NCBI RefSeq assembly: GCF_001949145.1
Contig: NW_019091691.1
Location: 37,855 to 101,854, forward strand
Direction: 5' to 3'
Length of the DNA stretch: 64,000 nucleotides
From: Acanthaster planci
Lineage: Eukaryota; Echinodermata; Asteroidea; Valvatida; Acanthasteridae
A program made the position numbers and the translations under genes. Under the pieces are notes generated by a model, which ran no database searches, was not told where the DNA came from, and saw only the letters and a program-made list of their open reading frames with translations. Every line of letters starts with the position of its first letter. Within the stretch, counting starts at the first letter, position 1. Below, in pieces: positions 11,571 to 22,950 of the stretch.

Positions 11571-12203
11571 AGACAGCAAAAGAAACTTGCCACTTCTGTC
11601 AAAGGCCATGGATACATAAAATTCACCCCAGGTAAATAAACCATTTTTGTACACAAGTAGGCCTATGTGGCAATACCCTTTACTTATCACATGCCCAAAA
11701 GCAAGTGATTACCTTTATAACAAAGAAGAAATTGACATGCAACTTGGTTACGACATCAAAAATCACACACAAAAGCACTCTCCACCAAGCCAAAATGGCC
11801 AATGAATGGACAACATTTTCAACAACCAATGACAAAGTGAACACCTGTTTTGCCAAAATGATGTGCATGAGTGGTTTCTGCATAGGGATGCCACAGGGAT
11901 AGGGATCCTTTCTAACTATGCATACACGTTATTGAAAAGTAATGATTGTGACTTCTTTATTTCGTCCTGTGACGTTGATTTCTACGTAAAACTTACGGCT
12001 CATGCTGTTACATTCTGTGACTTCTGTGACCAAGTTGCTGTGCATGTCAATTTCGTCTTTGTTATAAAGATTATCCCTTTCCTTTTGGGCATGTGATTAG
12101 TAAGGAGTATTGCAGCATACCTGTGTACAAAAATTGTTTATTTCTATGGAGTGAATTTGTATGTGTGGCCTTTGACAGAAGTGGCAAGTTTCTTTTGCTG
12201 TCT
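11571..12203. repeat. Foldback element with about 180-bp inverted arms
   Basis: The outer 23 bases at 11571-11593 are the exact reverse complement of 12181-12203. Similarity continues inward for about 180 bases (11571-11751 and 12023-12203) with scattered mismatches. No coding sequence inside, so MITE/foldback-like. Confidence 0.85.
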
Positions 12204-14645
12204 AGTTTATTTTTAACCGCCAGACTCAGGTGTCTACAATAAAGACTTTATGGGTAAGAAAGAAAGTATTAGGCCTATATTTATATCTCCAAAATATTCC
12301 AAGGTTTCCAAAGTCCAAACTTACACGAGAGAAAAACCTTTGTTAAGGCAATACCTGTACCACACTCTTCCCTTGAATCCAACAAAGGGACCCCTACTGA
12401 AGTCAATAAGACCTACTTATGGAAGCCAAGTTCCGGAAACAGCACTACATAAAGGAACCTGGCGAGCTCGCCCAGGAACAAATAATACGATCTGCGTTAC
12501 GACCATTTTCCGTTCAATTCCCCATGTACAAACCTGTCATGGATACGACACTATTTTGCCAAGTTAACATGGTTAAAGTGCGTTTATTATATTTCAAAAT
12601 TTAAATGTCAACTTCTACCCATGGGCCAGACCCTAGACAGAGGCAAGTTAGGGTTAGCCGTCGGCATTACTTGTCTTTAATTCTACTACGGTATTTTGCA
12701 ATTCACTACACACTAACTTTGAATAAATATTTCCGTCATTACATACGAAATATGCTTTAACAGAAAAGGGAAGTTCAGTGAGCCTTCGTGTTACTTCCAG
12801 ACTACAGCAATGTAGGCCACACCAACCCCACTAGTCATGCACTAATAACCGACGCTGCCAGAATCCTGACCAATAGCTTTTGGTTGGTTCCAAAGAGGAC
12901 AAAATGATAGAGCAGGTTACAGCAGTGTAGTTGGTAGATAAGAAAGAAGATTCATAACAGGATCCTATTCGATCAGGTTTTCTTTTGTTTTGTTTTTTTC
13001 AAATTCCTTTTAAAGTGTTTAAGTGTTTAATTGTACCTCAGTAGTCAACTTTTAACTTCAAAGGTCTTATTTTTTTACCTTTGAGTTTCTTATTCTGAGA
13101 GAGAAAACACAGCACCTTCTCTTATTTAACATTTTATTTAATGACTTTTCTTAGGAACAAGCAGAGATCGGTGGGGAAGGCCGCATTTGCTACATGTACG
13201 TAGCTCCTTACATGTAGCTGGAAGGAAAGGGGAAGAAAACAGCGAATACATGTAAATCGCCCTTCTCTCTCAATACCTTGACTCTTTTTTTGGGGGTCCT
13301 CCTTCTTCCCTTCGCCCTTATCATGGTGATTTTCGTCCATATTAAACGCGTTGCTGTCTAAACCGCTTATCTGCTTCGCACATGGAGGCGTGGCAACAAC
13401 AGATGGCGCGCTTTAGCACAGAAACAACTTTCCTTTGGTGGTAAGGTTAGAAGGACTGTGTTTGAAGTCGACTCAGACACAATTCCCACTGGTGTGTTCT
13501 CAACAGAAACGACGAAACACCGAAAAGGTCATTGATTGTGTTTGAATATATACGCATGCCCTTCCTCTCATGTTCCAATGGATAGACCCCGGGGTGTGTT
13601 TTATTCACAATTTCAATAATATACGTAGGCCTACACCACTTTTTTTTTTCAGTGCTACTCACCGTAACTACTTGCCGCGGCAAATTGGGATCTGAACATT
13701 TTAAGAAAAAAAAAGGTGGCCCTTTTACGCTTCTGTACAACATCCCAACACCACGCATTCGCCTCCTTCAAGAGGGCAAAAGGTCACGGTCAACAGATTC
13801 CCCAAACTTATACGTGGGCAGGCTAGGCCGTAGAATGGCAATTCCCTTGCATGCAAATTATTAACGTTCATCGTTACTTGTATTAGTCTACTGTCGAGTC
13901 AACTCTCTAATTAGGGCGTTTGATGTCCTCTTTTCATTAAAAATGTTTTCGGCCTACTAAATACTCTAGGGCCAGCAACAAGCAAAATCCAAAACTTGTA
14001 AAGTACCAAGCTATTTCCGGGTTGGGTACGTGTCTACACTGCTGCTACATACGAACTGCTAATTTTGCGATCGTGGCATGCTACCACGTTACGAGAGTGA
14101 CACACGCCTCCTACCGACCTGAAAGTCAGGATGAGTGAGGCGTCTTTGCATCTGAGAACAGATGATCCAGCTGGGTGGTACGGTAGTAATAATACCGAAC
14201 CGATTATTCATTACGCAGGTGGAGATGGAAGGTTGCTCAATATGCGTGCACGGACTTCTTACTGCTCCTCTTTTTTAAACAAAACTCACTCCTCCACTTA
14301 CTTGAATACTTGAAGTAAATCCTCCATATACTTGAATGCCGCGAAGAAAGTGCTTGTTATGGGGAAAAGGCTGTCTGACTCCAAGCCCGTCCTCCAATTC
14401 TGAACGGGGGAATTCCAATTCACTCCTGTTACAGAGGGCGCCCTTCGACAACGCAAGCAAGTGTGCTAGGTTAGGGCCTATTTAATAATTATTTCTGTAA
14501 GTGCCACCCTCCCAGTGCTAACGTTGCACTACAGGGTGCAGACCAATAATTCAAGTGAGAATTTCTGGCCAGCTCATTAGCATTAAAAGTGCCCCCACAT
14601 ACATCTTTTGAAAAAGGAGATTGTTTGGCCCCCAAAATGGTGAGA

Positions 14646-14950
14646 NNNNNNNNNNNNNNNNNNNNNNNNNNNNNNNNNNNNNNNNNNNNNNNNNNNNNNN
14701 NNNNNNNNNNNNNNNNNNNNNNNNNNNNNNNNNNNNNNNNNNNNNNNNNNNNNNNNNNNNNNNNNNNNNNNNNNNNNNNNNNNNNNNNNNNNNNNNNNNN
14801 NNNNNNNNNNNNNNNNNNNNNNNNNNNNNNNNNNNNNNNNNNNNNNNNNNNNNNNNNNNNNNNNNNNNNNNNNNNNNNNNNNNNNNNNNNNNNNNNNNNN
14901 NNNNNNNNNNNNNNNNNNNNNNNNNNNNNNNNNNNNNNNNNNNNNNNNNN
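14646..14950. other. Assembly gap (305 N)
   Basis: Unresolved bases. Open frames crossing them are artefacts. Confidence 0.99.
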
Positions 14951-17649
14951 TTAGTGGACTGGACCCTACACCGAATACGCGCCCGGCCATAGAAAACAGT
15001 GCCAAATCGGACCGAAATAGCGCCGCCTCGTGAAAAGGTTGGCCTCCGTTTGTTTCACTGGAAATTCAAGATTATGGCCAGCAGATCACTTTTCATTTCA
15101 ATTTTATGGGGGTTAATAGAAAAAAAAATATTCGCCTTTTCGCGAAGAAACCCCTAAAATAGTAGTAAAACTATGCACTCAGCTCTAAATATAGCCGCCC
15201 GCCTCTATCCAAAATAGGCCCGCAATTTGGGGCTTCTTGTGAAAGAAATATCAGTCCCAATTTCGGGAATTATAGAAAGATGTCTATGATCCCACCTGAT
15301 GGCATGTCTTATTGTAAAAACCCCGATCAAAATATTATTGAGCTCGGACGCAGAAATGCAATGATTTGGTGAAATGCAACCCTATGCGTACAAGTATGCG
15401 GTACCTAAAAGAAAAACCTAAACTTATTGTGCGGTGCATTTGGTGAAAGAGACCATGTTTCTCTGTAACAAAGCTTTGCGTTCAGGACTTGGACTCAGTG
15501 TGGACTCTCAGTCTGTAGAATCCTGCGAGACGTTGCCGCGTACAATGTATTAGTTTGCTTCGTACATTAGCTCCATGATTGAGCAGCTCAGGCTACCTAT
15601 AAAGGGGATTTCCGGATTGCCGTTATGCAGTTTACTCAGTATGTTTATGATTATGAAATTATTGTGTACGGTGCATGCAAGAGCCCGGAGCCTCAAAGCA
15701 ACAGGTCACTCAATGAGTTTCGGAACCTTCGCGCCGGGTCCGCCTGTGGAGATTTTACTTGGGCCGTCCTATTACATTCGACAATTTTTGAATACTGATT
15801 CCTAACTGGAACCTCCCCAAGAAATACTCATGTCGGAATTTCCCCTTTGTCCTCCTCAAGTAATATTCAGGGAAAGTCACCTGGAGACGGGTAAAAACTA
15901 ATTTCATTAACAACCTCGCTTCGGGCAGTATCGTTCCTAGGTCACGTTGTTCATGCACGTTATAGTTTTCATTCCCCGTGCTTACGTGAAGCGAGATTGT
16001 ACAACATCGCAAAGATGTACCTACCTGCAGTCGATGGACTCTAGATTCAGTCGGCCTGACCTGACGCAGTTCTTGTCAGCAAAGGTTAGATTACACATGA
16101 GACTCTTTGATAGGTCAATGTGGCAGAAAATTTCTTTCTTAGGTCAGGTAATTTTTAAGTTTCCATAAATAGATATGCTAGCAACTATTTTACTAAAGGC
16201 CTTTTCACAAGTAGAGTTTTGAAAAGTAACCGAACAAAATATATTAGAAATTCTGAAATGTTTGCACTTTTTTCTCTTCAAGGGTTCTGGAAGCTCTCTA
16301 TTATTGCGAGACATTTCCGCTGAACAGTTTTTGGGGATTACTGCATGGTTCAAAAATGTTCTATCGTCTTTAAATTTGAAAAAGCTCAGATATGCATTTT
16401 GAGATACAAGTATGTGATTCACGCATTACTGACGTGCAGTCTAACAGTGTAAACATTGGCAATATACCAAAATTAACAAACATTCTTTACATTGTGCCTA
16501 CGCATTTAGATGGGCCGGTGATAAAGCACTAGAGCGCTCGCAGCTAAGCAGCACATCATCATAACATACACGTAAACATGAGGGGTGTTTGAAAACTGAA
16601 GAACTGACCGCAATCGGAAAACTTTACGCCGATAATGGCCTCAGCCGAGCCATTTCATTTTTTTAAAGAACTCGTTAATCCGGCAATGGAAGCAGACGTA
16701 CCGGTCCTACAGTCTTACGGCTCAATCTGAATCTGAATCATTATAGTTGGCAAGGCATCCATAAGGAAATAAGACACAAACATTATTATTTTTATTAATT
16801 ACTGTATTTCTGGTAATGACACCAAGGATTCCTCAAAAACACCCTGGGCACTGTATCTTGCAAGCCTGAAGAAACCCGTAGAGAAGAGACAATGAGAAGC
16901 AGTTACACTTTCAGAGGTGGGGGGAGAACCCAAGGGGAATGTTCTGGGTAAAACTCCCCATAAAACTCATCTAGCCTACTTCAGGCAAATGCAAAGGTGA
17001 TAAACCGAATTAGACTTCACCAAAGATTTGTAGCAAACAGTCGCTCGAGTTGAAATAATATGTTCACCTGACGCATATTCGCGTTCGTTTTCACTTCTAC
17101 GCCAAGTATGAACCAGCCTTTAATACTCAGAACCGTGTACGCATGCTCAGAACTACGTGCGCATGCTCAGAACTGGCATAACGAACCGCTGTATTTGCCG
17201 CCTGCAGCATGCACATCTCAGAATATCCCACTGAGGCAAATACTCAAGAATAAAGCCTAAGCAGCTTCCAAGAAACCAATTAGAAGGGAAAAAAGGTCAT
17301 GGCGATCACATTGTGGTTGACCTTTTTTGATGAAACAGCCTGGGCAAGTTTAGCTTCTCGATTCAGACTTGCCCTCAATCGTCGCTACAGTGATAATGGA
17401 CAGAAATGTGTCGTCACACACAGAAGGGACTAACAATACGAAAATGATACATTTGAAATGGAAATCCGTCTCGGCCAAAGACCCAGACAGGTTAATCTGA
17501 ATTTGATCACGGAGCCATGCATCCGTCCACAAAACGTTTCCGCCGGTTTTTTTTTTTTTTGTTGTCATTTTAACCTTGTATTCAAACGTGCCACTTGACC
17601 AGCAATCTGATTTGAACCAGCCAGCCGACCCCAGCAGGGTCGACTGGTT

Positions 17650-17712
17650 CAGACGTCTGCAGTAATAAGCGGGAGGTCGTACGTTCATGTCCCACCTGAG
17701 TGAGCTTGTGAC
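17650..17712 (+). repeat. tRNA-like SINE fragment
   Basis: The stretch gggaggtcgtacgttcatgt, followed by cccacctgagtgagcttgtg, resembles a tRNA T-arm with a decayed B box. It matches one arm of the palindrome at 31128-31172 (ggaggtcgtgcaggttcgag). Confidence 0.5.
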
Positions 17713-17790
17713 TCCTTTTTGCAGAATACAGTGTTACATGGGTGTCAGGGCAAAACCTGGAATTACAAATTAACATCTGCGAACCCCAAG

Positions 17791-17890
17791 CTGGACCAAG
17801 AGAGGGCGCAAACTTTACTGGCAACAGAGGATCCTTAAACGGTGAGCCTCATTTCGCTGGTTCACGAACGACTATGAAATGCATGCGTAA
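17791..17890 (+). repeat. Dispersed repeat, copy 1
   Basis: Starts ctggaccaagagagggcg and continues through gctggttcacgaacgacta. It is similar to 26871-27090 and 44843-45025. No coding potential seen. Confidence 0.65.
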
Positions 17891-19881
17891 GTCTCTCGTC
17901 GTTATCTGCAAAAGGAACGTTCCCCACCGATATAGCTCGTCAACCCATGAGTTGGTTTTCCTGCCCATGGAGGATACCCAATGCAAAAAAGTGCATCAAT
18001 ATCATTTTATATATATGAAGCGTCCCTGTTCGACTGATCTAGATTCCTGTCCACTGGGAACAACACTTGTACCAGGGGATATCGGTTGGGCCCTCAACCA
18101 TTTTGTCTCAAGCAATGAATGAAATATTTGAAAAGAAAATAGGTGCGTTTGGCCTGCAATGTTCTCCCGGCAATTCCGTGGTCACTCCCATCCCCCCCCG
18201 CCACCACCATCGCCTGCAATTGTTCACATTAATACCACCCCAGTTCTTTTCCTCCTTCCCTTACATTTTGTCGTTTTAGCATTTTCTTTTCCTTTTTATC
18301 GAGTTATTCACATATCACTTCCCGCACCCGAAGTCATGACTCAATGGCTCACACGACTGAATGAAAATATATTAAAGGCTCGCCTCAAAAGAATGACAAC
18401 TGAAGGACAAAAAGTAATATACATGTACTTCATTTCGGCGACAAAATTAATTTTAACAGACACTGATTCAGAAAAATGACGTTATTCAAATATTCTTGGC
18501 CTCGAATAAGACGAAATGTAAAATTGTTGTTACAAAATTTTCTACATTATCTCAAAATTAATCAAATCTGACAAAATGTATTAAATTTCAAACTGCATCA
18601 ATGTAAAGCTCTTGTCAAAGTCCCATGTGTTCCCTTTGTATCGTTTATATCGATTACTATACAAAGCCGGGTACTTTACGGAAACAGTGTTTCAAACAGA
18701 AAGACAATCAACACCAACACCAGTGGTCACCATTATGATAATATAATTTGAAATATTTTAAAAGTTAGTATGAAAATAATACGGGCAAAGATTACATAAA
18801 CATATCAGCACTATTACACTTTCACTTGACTGTCCCTCCGCCAACCCCTTTGTGCTAGTCAAAACGGCCCAAATGTAGTAGAGCATTACAAACTGTCTTC
18901 AAATAATTAAGATAGGTCCCATGCAGTCGTAATAATATACAAGCACTGAAAGTAAGTTATGTGTAAAAAGGGCATCACATCTGGCACATCTTCCCTGTTA
19001 TTGTCCACAACTCACCAATATACCGTTTACCTTCAAAATATACATATATGTATAAAATGGTGAAGCCTACACGATCTAAAGTACTGATGTGAAGGAAGCG
19101 CGACGTTTAGTGCCTAGTTTGACACCAACGAACTTCATTTACTTTTCTATTTACCTTTGGCAGCCCTTTCTCAATGGCGCGTTGCTAACGAAAAAAAAGT
19201 AAACTTCTGATATAGAGCTGTAATTGCTGAGAATTCATTCACACAATGTCAGTGTAAAATGAAGTTCTTTATAATTCACATAAAACAACCTCTTACACGT
19301 TGTGTTTGATCGGTAAATCCTACATTCCTTACCTTTCGAAATATAAATGTAGCATGGGCCTAATTACTATTCTCGTTCTTAGTCGATTTGTTCCTTATTC
19401 ACTCATAACCATATCTTACATTGTAGTCTATAACCTGTAATTCCTTAATTTCATTATTTCATGCTTGCATTATTCAAAACGTTTATTTTATTAGCACAAA
19501 GTATTCACTTTATAGAACGTACATTTTTCATTGGCAACAAATCAATATTCTACTTCATCCAGATCGTACTTGGCCAAAGTTGCCACTTTTTACTGGGAAG
19601 AGAGCGTGTGGCATGGGACATGGTGAAGTGCAAAATTTTATCAAGTGCAGAGTTCTTAATATGGTTATGTTTTTCTCTTATAAAACACTAGTGTCGGTGA
19701 CTAGTGACTGGATTCCTGGCAGTTTTCTTTCATTTTGGTACGGATTTTCAGTGTGACGTTGAACTCGATATACATAGCAGTTTATACAGCACTTATTATA
19801 TGAGTGTCTCAAGACTTGATCCGAGGGAAGGTTGGCTTTTAAGCCCTTGAATTAGCAGGAAAGATACATGACGTGGGAACC

Positions 19882-19887
19882 TTTATT
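19882..19887 (-). terminator. Polyadenylation signal of gene 2
   Basis: AATAAA on the minus strand, 28 bases past the TAA stop of gene 2 (19916-19918). Position and spacing suit a very short 3' UTR. Confidence 0.6.
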
Positions 19888-19915
19888 GAACGAGGTGTCC
19901 CAAGACCATGTCTCT

Positions 19916-22900
19916 TTAATCGGTCTCAAGGTTGACACCACTTCTCTTTACCTTAGAAACGTGTTCCAAATCTTCATCCGTTAATGAACAACCACCCAAT
20001 TCTATCAAACGAACATGCTCCATTTCTTTCAAACTAGGAGCCCACGTTTCTGCAGAACCACGTAAGAGTTTATTCCCTCTGAGGTCGACGTTTTGCAAAT
20101 TTGGTAGTCGACTTAGGGCGGCAGCAATGTGTGGAATGTCGGCGCTTTGCAGATCACACGAACCCAGTCTAAGACTAAGAATGTGGACCATTTCCGTCAG
20201 ACTGGGAGCCCACTCTCTCCCTGAGCCCCCCAAATGCAAGTTGCCCTCCAATTTGAGTTCTTTCAGGGCGGGCATTTGACTCACGGCCGCAGCAAGGTGT
20301 CCAATATCTGTGCTCAGCAGAATACACGCACTGAGATTTAACTCCCCGAGGTGTGTCAGCTTTTTCAAGTTGGAGGCCCAAAAGGCCGCGGAGCCACTCA
20401 CACCGTAAATGTCGTGGAGGGTCACAGCGACTAAATCCTCCCGATTGCTCAATGACTGTAAAATCTCCACCACATCCGTGACAAAAAATGAGAACTTTCC
20501 AATTGTCAGTCGTGTGCCCTCGTCCGATGAACAGACTCGCAGCTCTGCCTCACCACTACCAAAATCAAATTCCATCAAATTGGCCATAAGACTGATTGTC
20601 TTTACTAGGTGAGTGACATCGCGCCTGTCTGTGTTGCAATTCGCCATTCTTAACGTCTCCAGGTGAACCATGTTCTTCAAACTAGTCGCCCATGCGCCTG
20701 CGCAGCCACCTAAAGCCTTGTTACCTGAGAGGTCAAGATCGTATAAATGTTGCAATACTCCAACCGATGCAGTGATGTACTTCATGTCTTGTTTCTCAAT
20801 TTCACACGAACTCAAATCAAGTTTCTTGAGGCTCTTAAGAAATTTCAAGTGGAGGGCCCATACGTTTGCAGTGCCACCCAATTCCCCATTGTTTGACAGG
20901 TTGAGATACGTTAGATCTAATGGTTCCACCAGCCATCTCGCAACATGCGTGAAATCTTGCGCATTTATATTACATGAGCTTAAAGTGAGCGATTTCAGGT
21001 GAATTATGGTATTCAGACTGGACGCCCACGTCTCTGCATTATCATCCAAGCCGAGGCTGTTTGACACAACCAGCTCAGTCAAGTTGCCTGCCTTTCCAAC
21101 TGATGATAAAATCTGACTGACGTCGCAGTCAGTCAGTATGCACGTATTAAGCTGAAGGGAACACAGACCTTTCATTTCAGCCAACGACGAACCAAAGGCC
21201 TTGCTAGATCTTGCTGGGTTACACTCGGAGACGGTCAGTGAACGTACTCGCGCAAGAAAATCACGTCCTCGGTCATGTTTCGAGATGTGCTCCAGAATCC
21301 ACATGACTGAGTGTAAGGAGTCATTATTTTTATAGTCTATGGTCATTTCTTCTGTAATCAGTGAATCGATGAAGTCCACTGAAAATAAATCAGTTGACTG
21401 ACTCTCGAAGTAACAATTCAGAGCTAACTCAAAATCTGTACGCGATTGAGAACCCGTGTCCACAGTGAGTTTCCCCTCAGCCCTCATCAGTGGCCTTCTC
21501 TGTGCCTTCTCCGTATGCAAGAAACCCAGGACGTGTCTTGCACACTGCTCATTATCGCCGCACAGGAACAACAAGAACTCCCGATTTTTGGAATGTCGAT
21601 CAAGTATCTCCTGAAACTTTTTTGTGTCGTTGTCAAATAAACTTTGGCAGTATTTAGCTCCACAAAAGTCTTGCATTCTTTTATGAATAAATCGTATGCC
21701 GTATTGCTCAGATACCTCTCCCCTCGGGATCGGTTGCCGAGAAAGGAAACCAGCTTGTAGGGCCTTATCAAGAGCCCCTCTCTTAAATTCCTTCTCTGTA
21801 AACTCTCTTCTTTGGGATACATACCATTGCCAATCGTAAACGAAACCAAGGTCACCAAGGGGAGTCTTACCGAGGCGAGTCTTACCGAGGCGAGTCTCAT
21901 CAAGAGGCGTCTCATGATGGTCGCCAAGGGCTGTCTTACCAATGGCATTTACTACTCCGGATATTTCTTCCTGTGACATATTTAAGCGTCTTGTGAATAT
22001 GTATCTCACTACCTCATCAAACACGCGTGTCAGTGTTTCAGGCAGCGTAGAGTGTTTTGAGACCAAACACAGCAGGAGTAGCAACTTCATGTCCTTTGCC
22101 AAATCTGAGAGATGCTTTGAAGATTTGATTCTCTTTAGGAGAGTTTCAGCCTGGCCTGTTTCTTCTGAGCAAATTTGGCTAACAAACTCCTCAATTCGGT
22201 CTCCAAAGACCCCTGGAAGAGCCACATGGATATAAGGTTCTTGGAGCAGTGATTTGTCCACCAAGGCTTGAATTTTGTTTGGATATGTTGTTATTAACAC
22301 CGTTGACCCACTTGCTACCATGCGACGTAGTATTTGGCGAACAGAACCGAATTTAGTCTCAACAAGCTCATGGAACGGTAACTTGTCAAAATTGTCCAGA
22401 AGGAGCAGCATCTCGTGAGACTTGGCGTCAATAAAAGAGAGTAAGTCGTCTTTGTTGATATCTCTGTGCTGCCACAACAGTTGATCATAAATTGTGTCAA
22501 CAAAGTCAGACTCTTCTTGAAAGGCTCCCATTTGCAGCAAAACAACAAGTTTAAACTTTTGGAGTATGGAACTGGAACCAGCTGCCCAATCGTATGCAAT
22601 GTTTTCCAAGAGAAAGGACCTTTCTTTATCATCTTTTCCAGTAAGAACGACCACTTCAGCTGGACCACGCTCTGAGGTTTTCATGTGGAATATATCTTCA
22701 TAATTTTGTATTCTTTTGTCACTTTCTCCAAACAGGAGCTTTGGTACAATCACCTGCTTAGTTTTGTCGTCTACCCATTTGATCATTTGTGCATAGCTAC
22801 CTGTGGTCGTGTACAATGCCCTCAATGCCTCTCCACATCTATCCGCAGCATGCTCGGCTGGATCGCCACCGTAAGCTCTTGTTTCTGAGCTGGTTAGCAG

Positions 22901-22950
22901 AAACTGTTTTTGCGGCATTTCCCCCTTGATGGTTACGTCGTCTTCGTGAC
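19916..22950 (-). CDS. Gene 2 NACHT-LRR terminal exon
   Basis: Single 3035-nt exon, with acceptor ttcttgtaaag before 22950 and entry in phase 1. Numbered from the ATG at 22918 it codes 1000 residues: lead-in (1-85), NACHT (about 90-250), helical region (about 250-560), then RI-type leucine-rich repeats (about 560-990) with recurring 'W-A-x-S-L-K-x-x-x-H-L' and 'C-x-L/I' positions. Walker A is replaced by TGKDDKERSFLLENI (about 22610-22650) and Walker B reads LLLDNFDKLP, so nucleotide binding is doubtful. A short coding minisatellite (ETRLGKTRLGKTPLGDLG) interrupts the helical region at about 21846-21930. Confidence 0.9.

Larger units (their letters stand above)
11105..19881. other. Intergenic region between NLR genes 1 and 2
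   Basis: No gene supported. It holds the foldback element at 11571-12203, an assembly gap at 14646-14950, a tRNA-like SINE fragment near 17650-17712 and a dispersed-repeat copy from 17791. The open frames are short, unpaired with splice signals and without recognisable domains. Confidence 0.6.

Noticed and set aside
14583-15005. Open frames of 120-140 codons on both strands
   Set aside because: They read through the 305-base N gap and have no real sequence content.
21487-21948. 153-codon minus-strand open frame
   Set aside because: Out-of-frame shadow of the gene 2 NACHT-LRR exon, kept open by the coding minisatellite.
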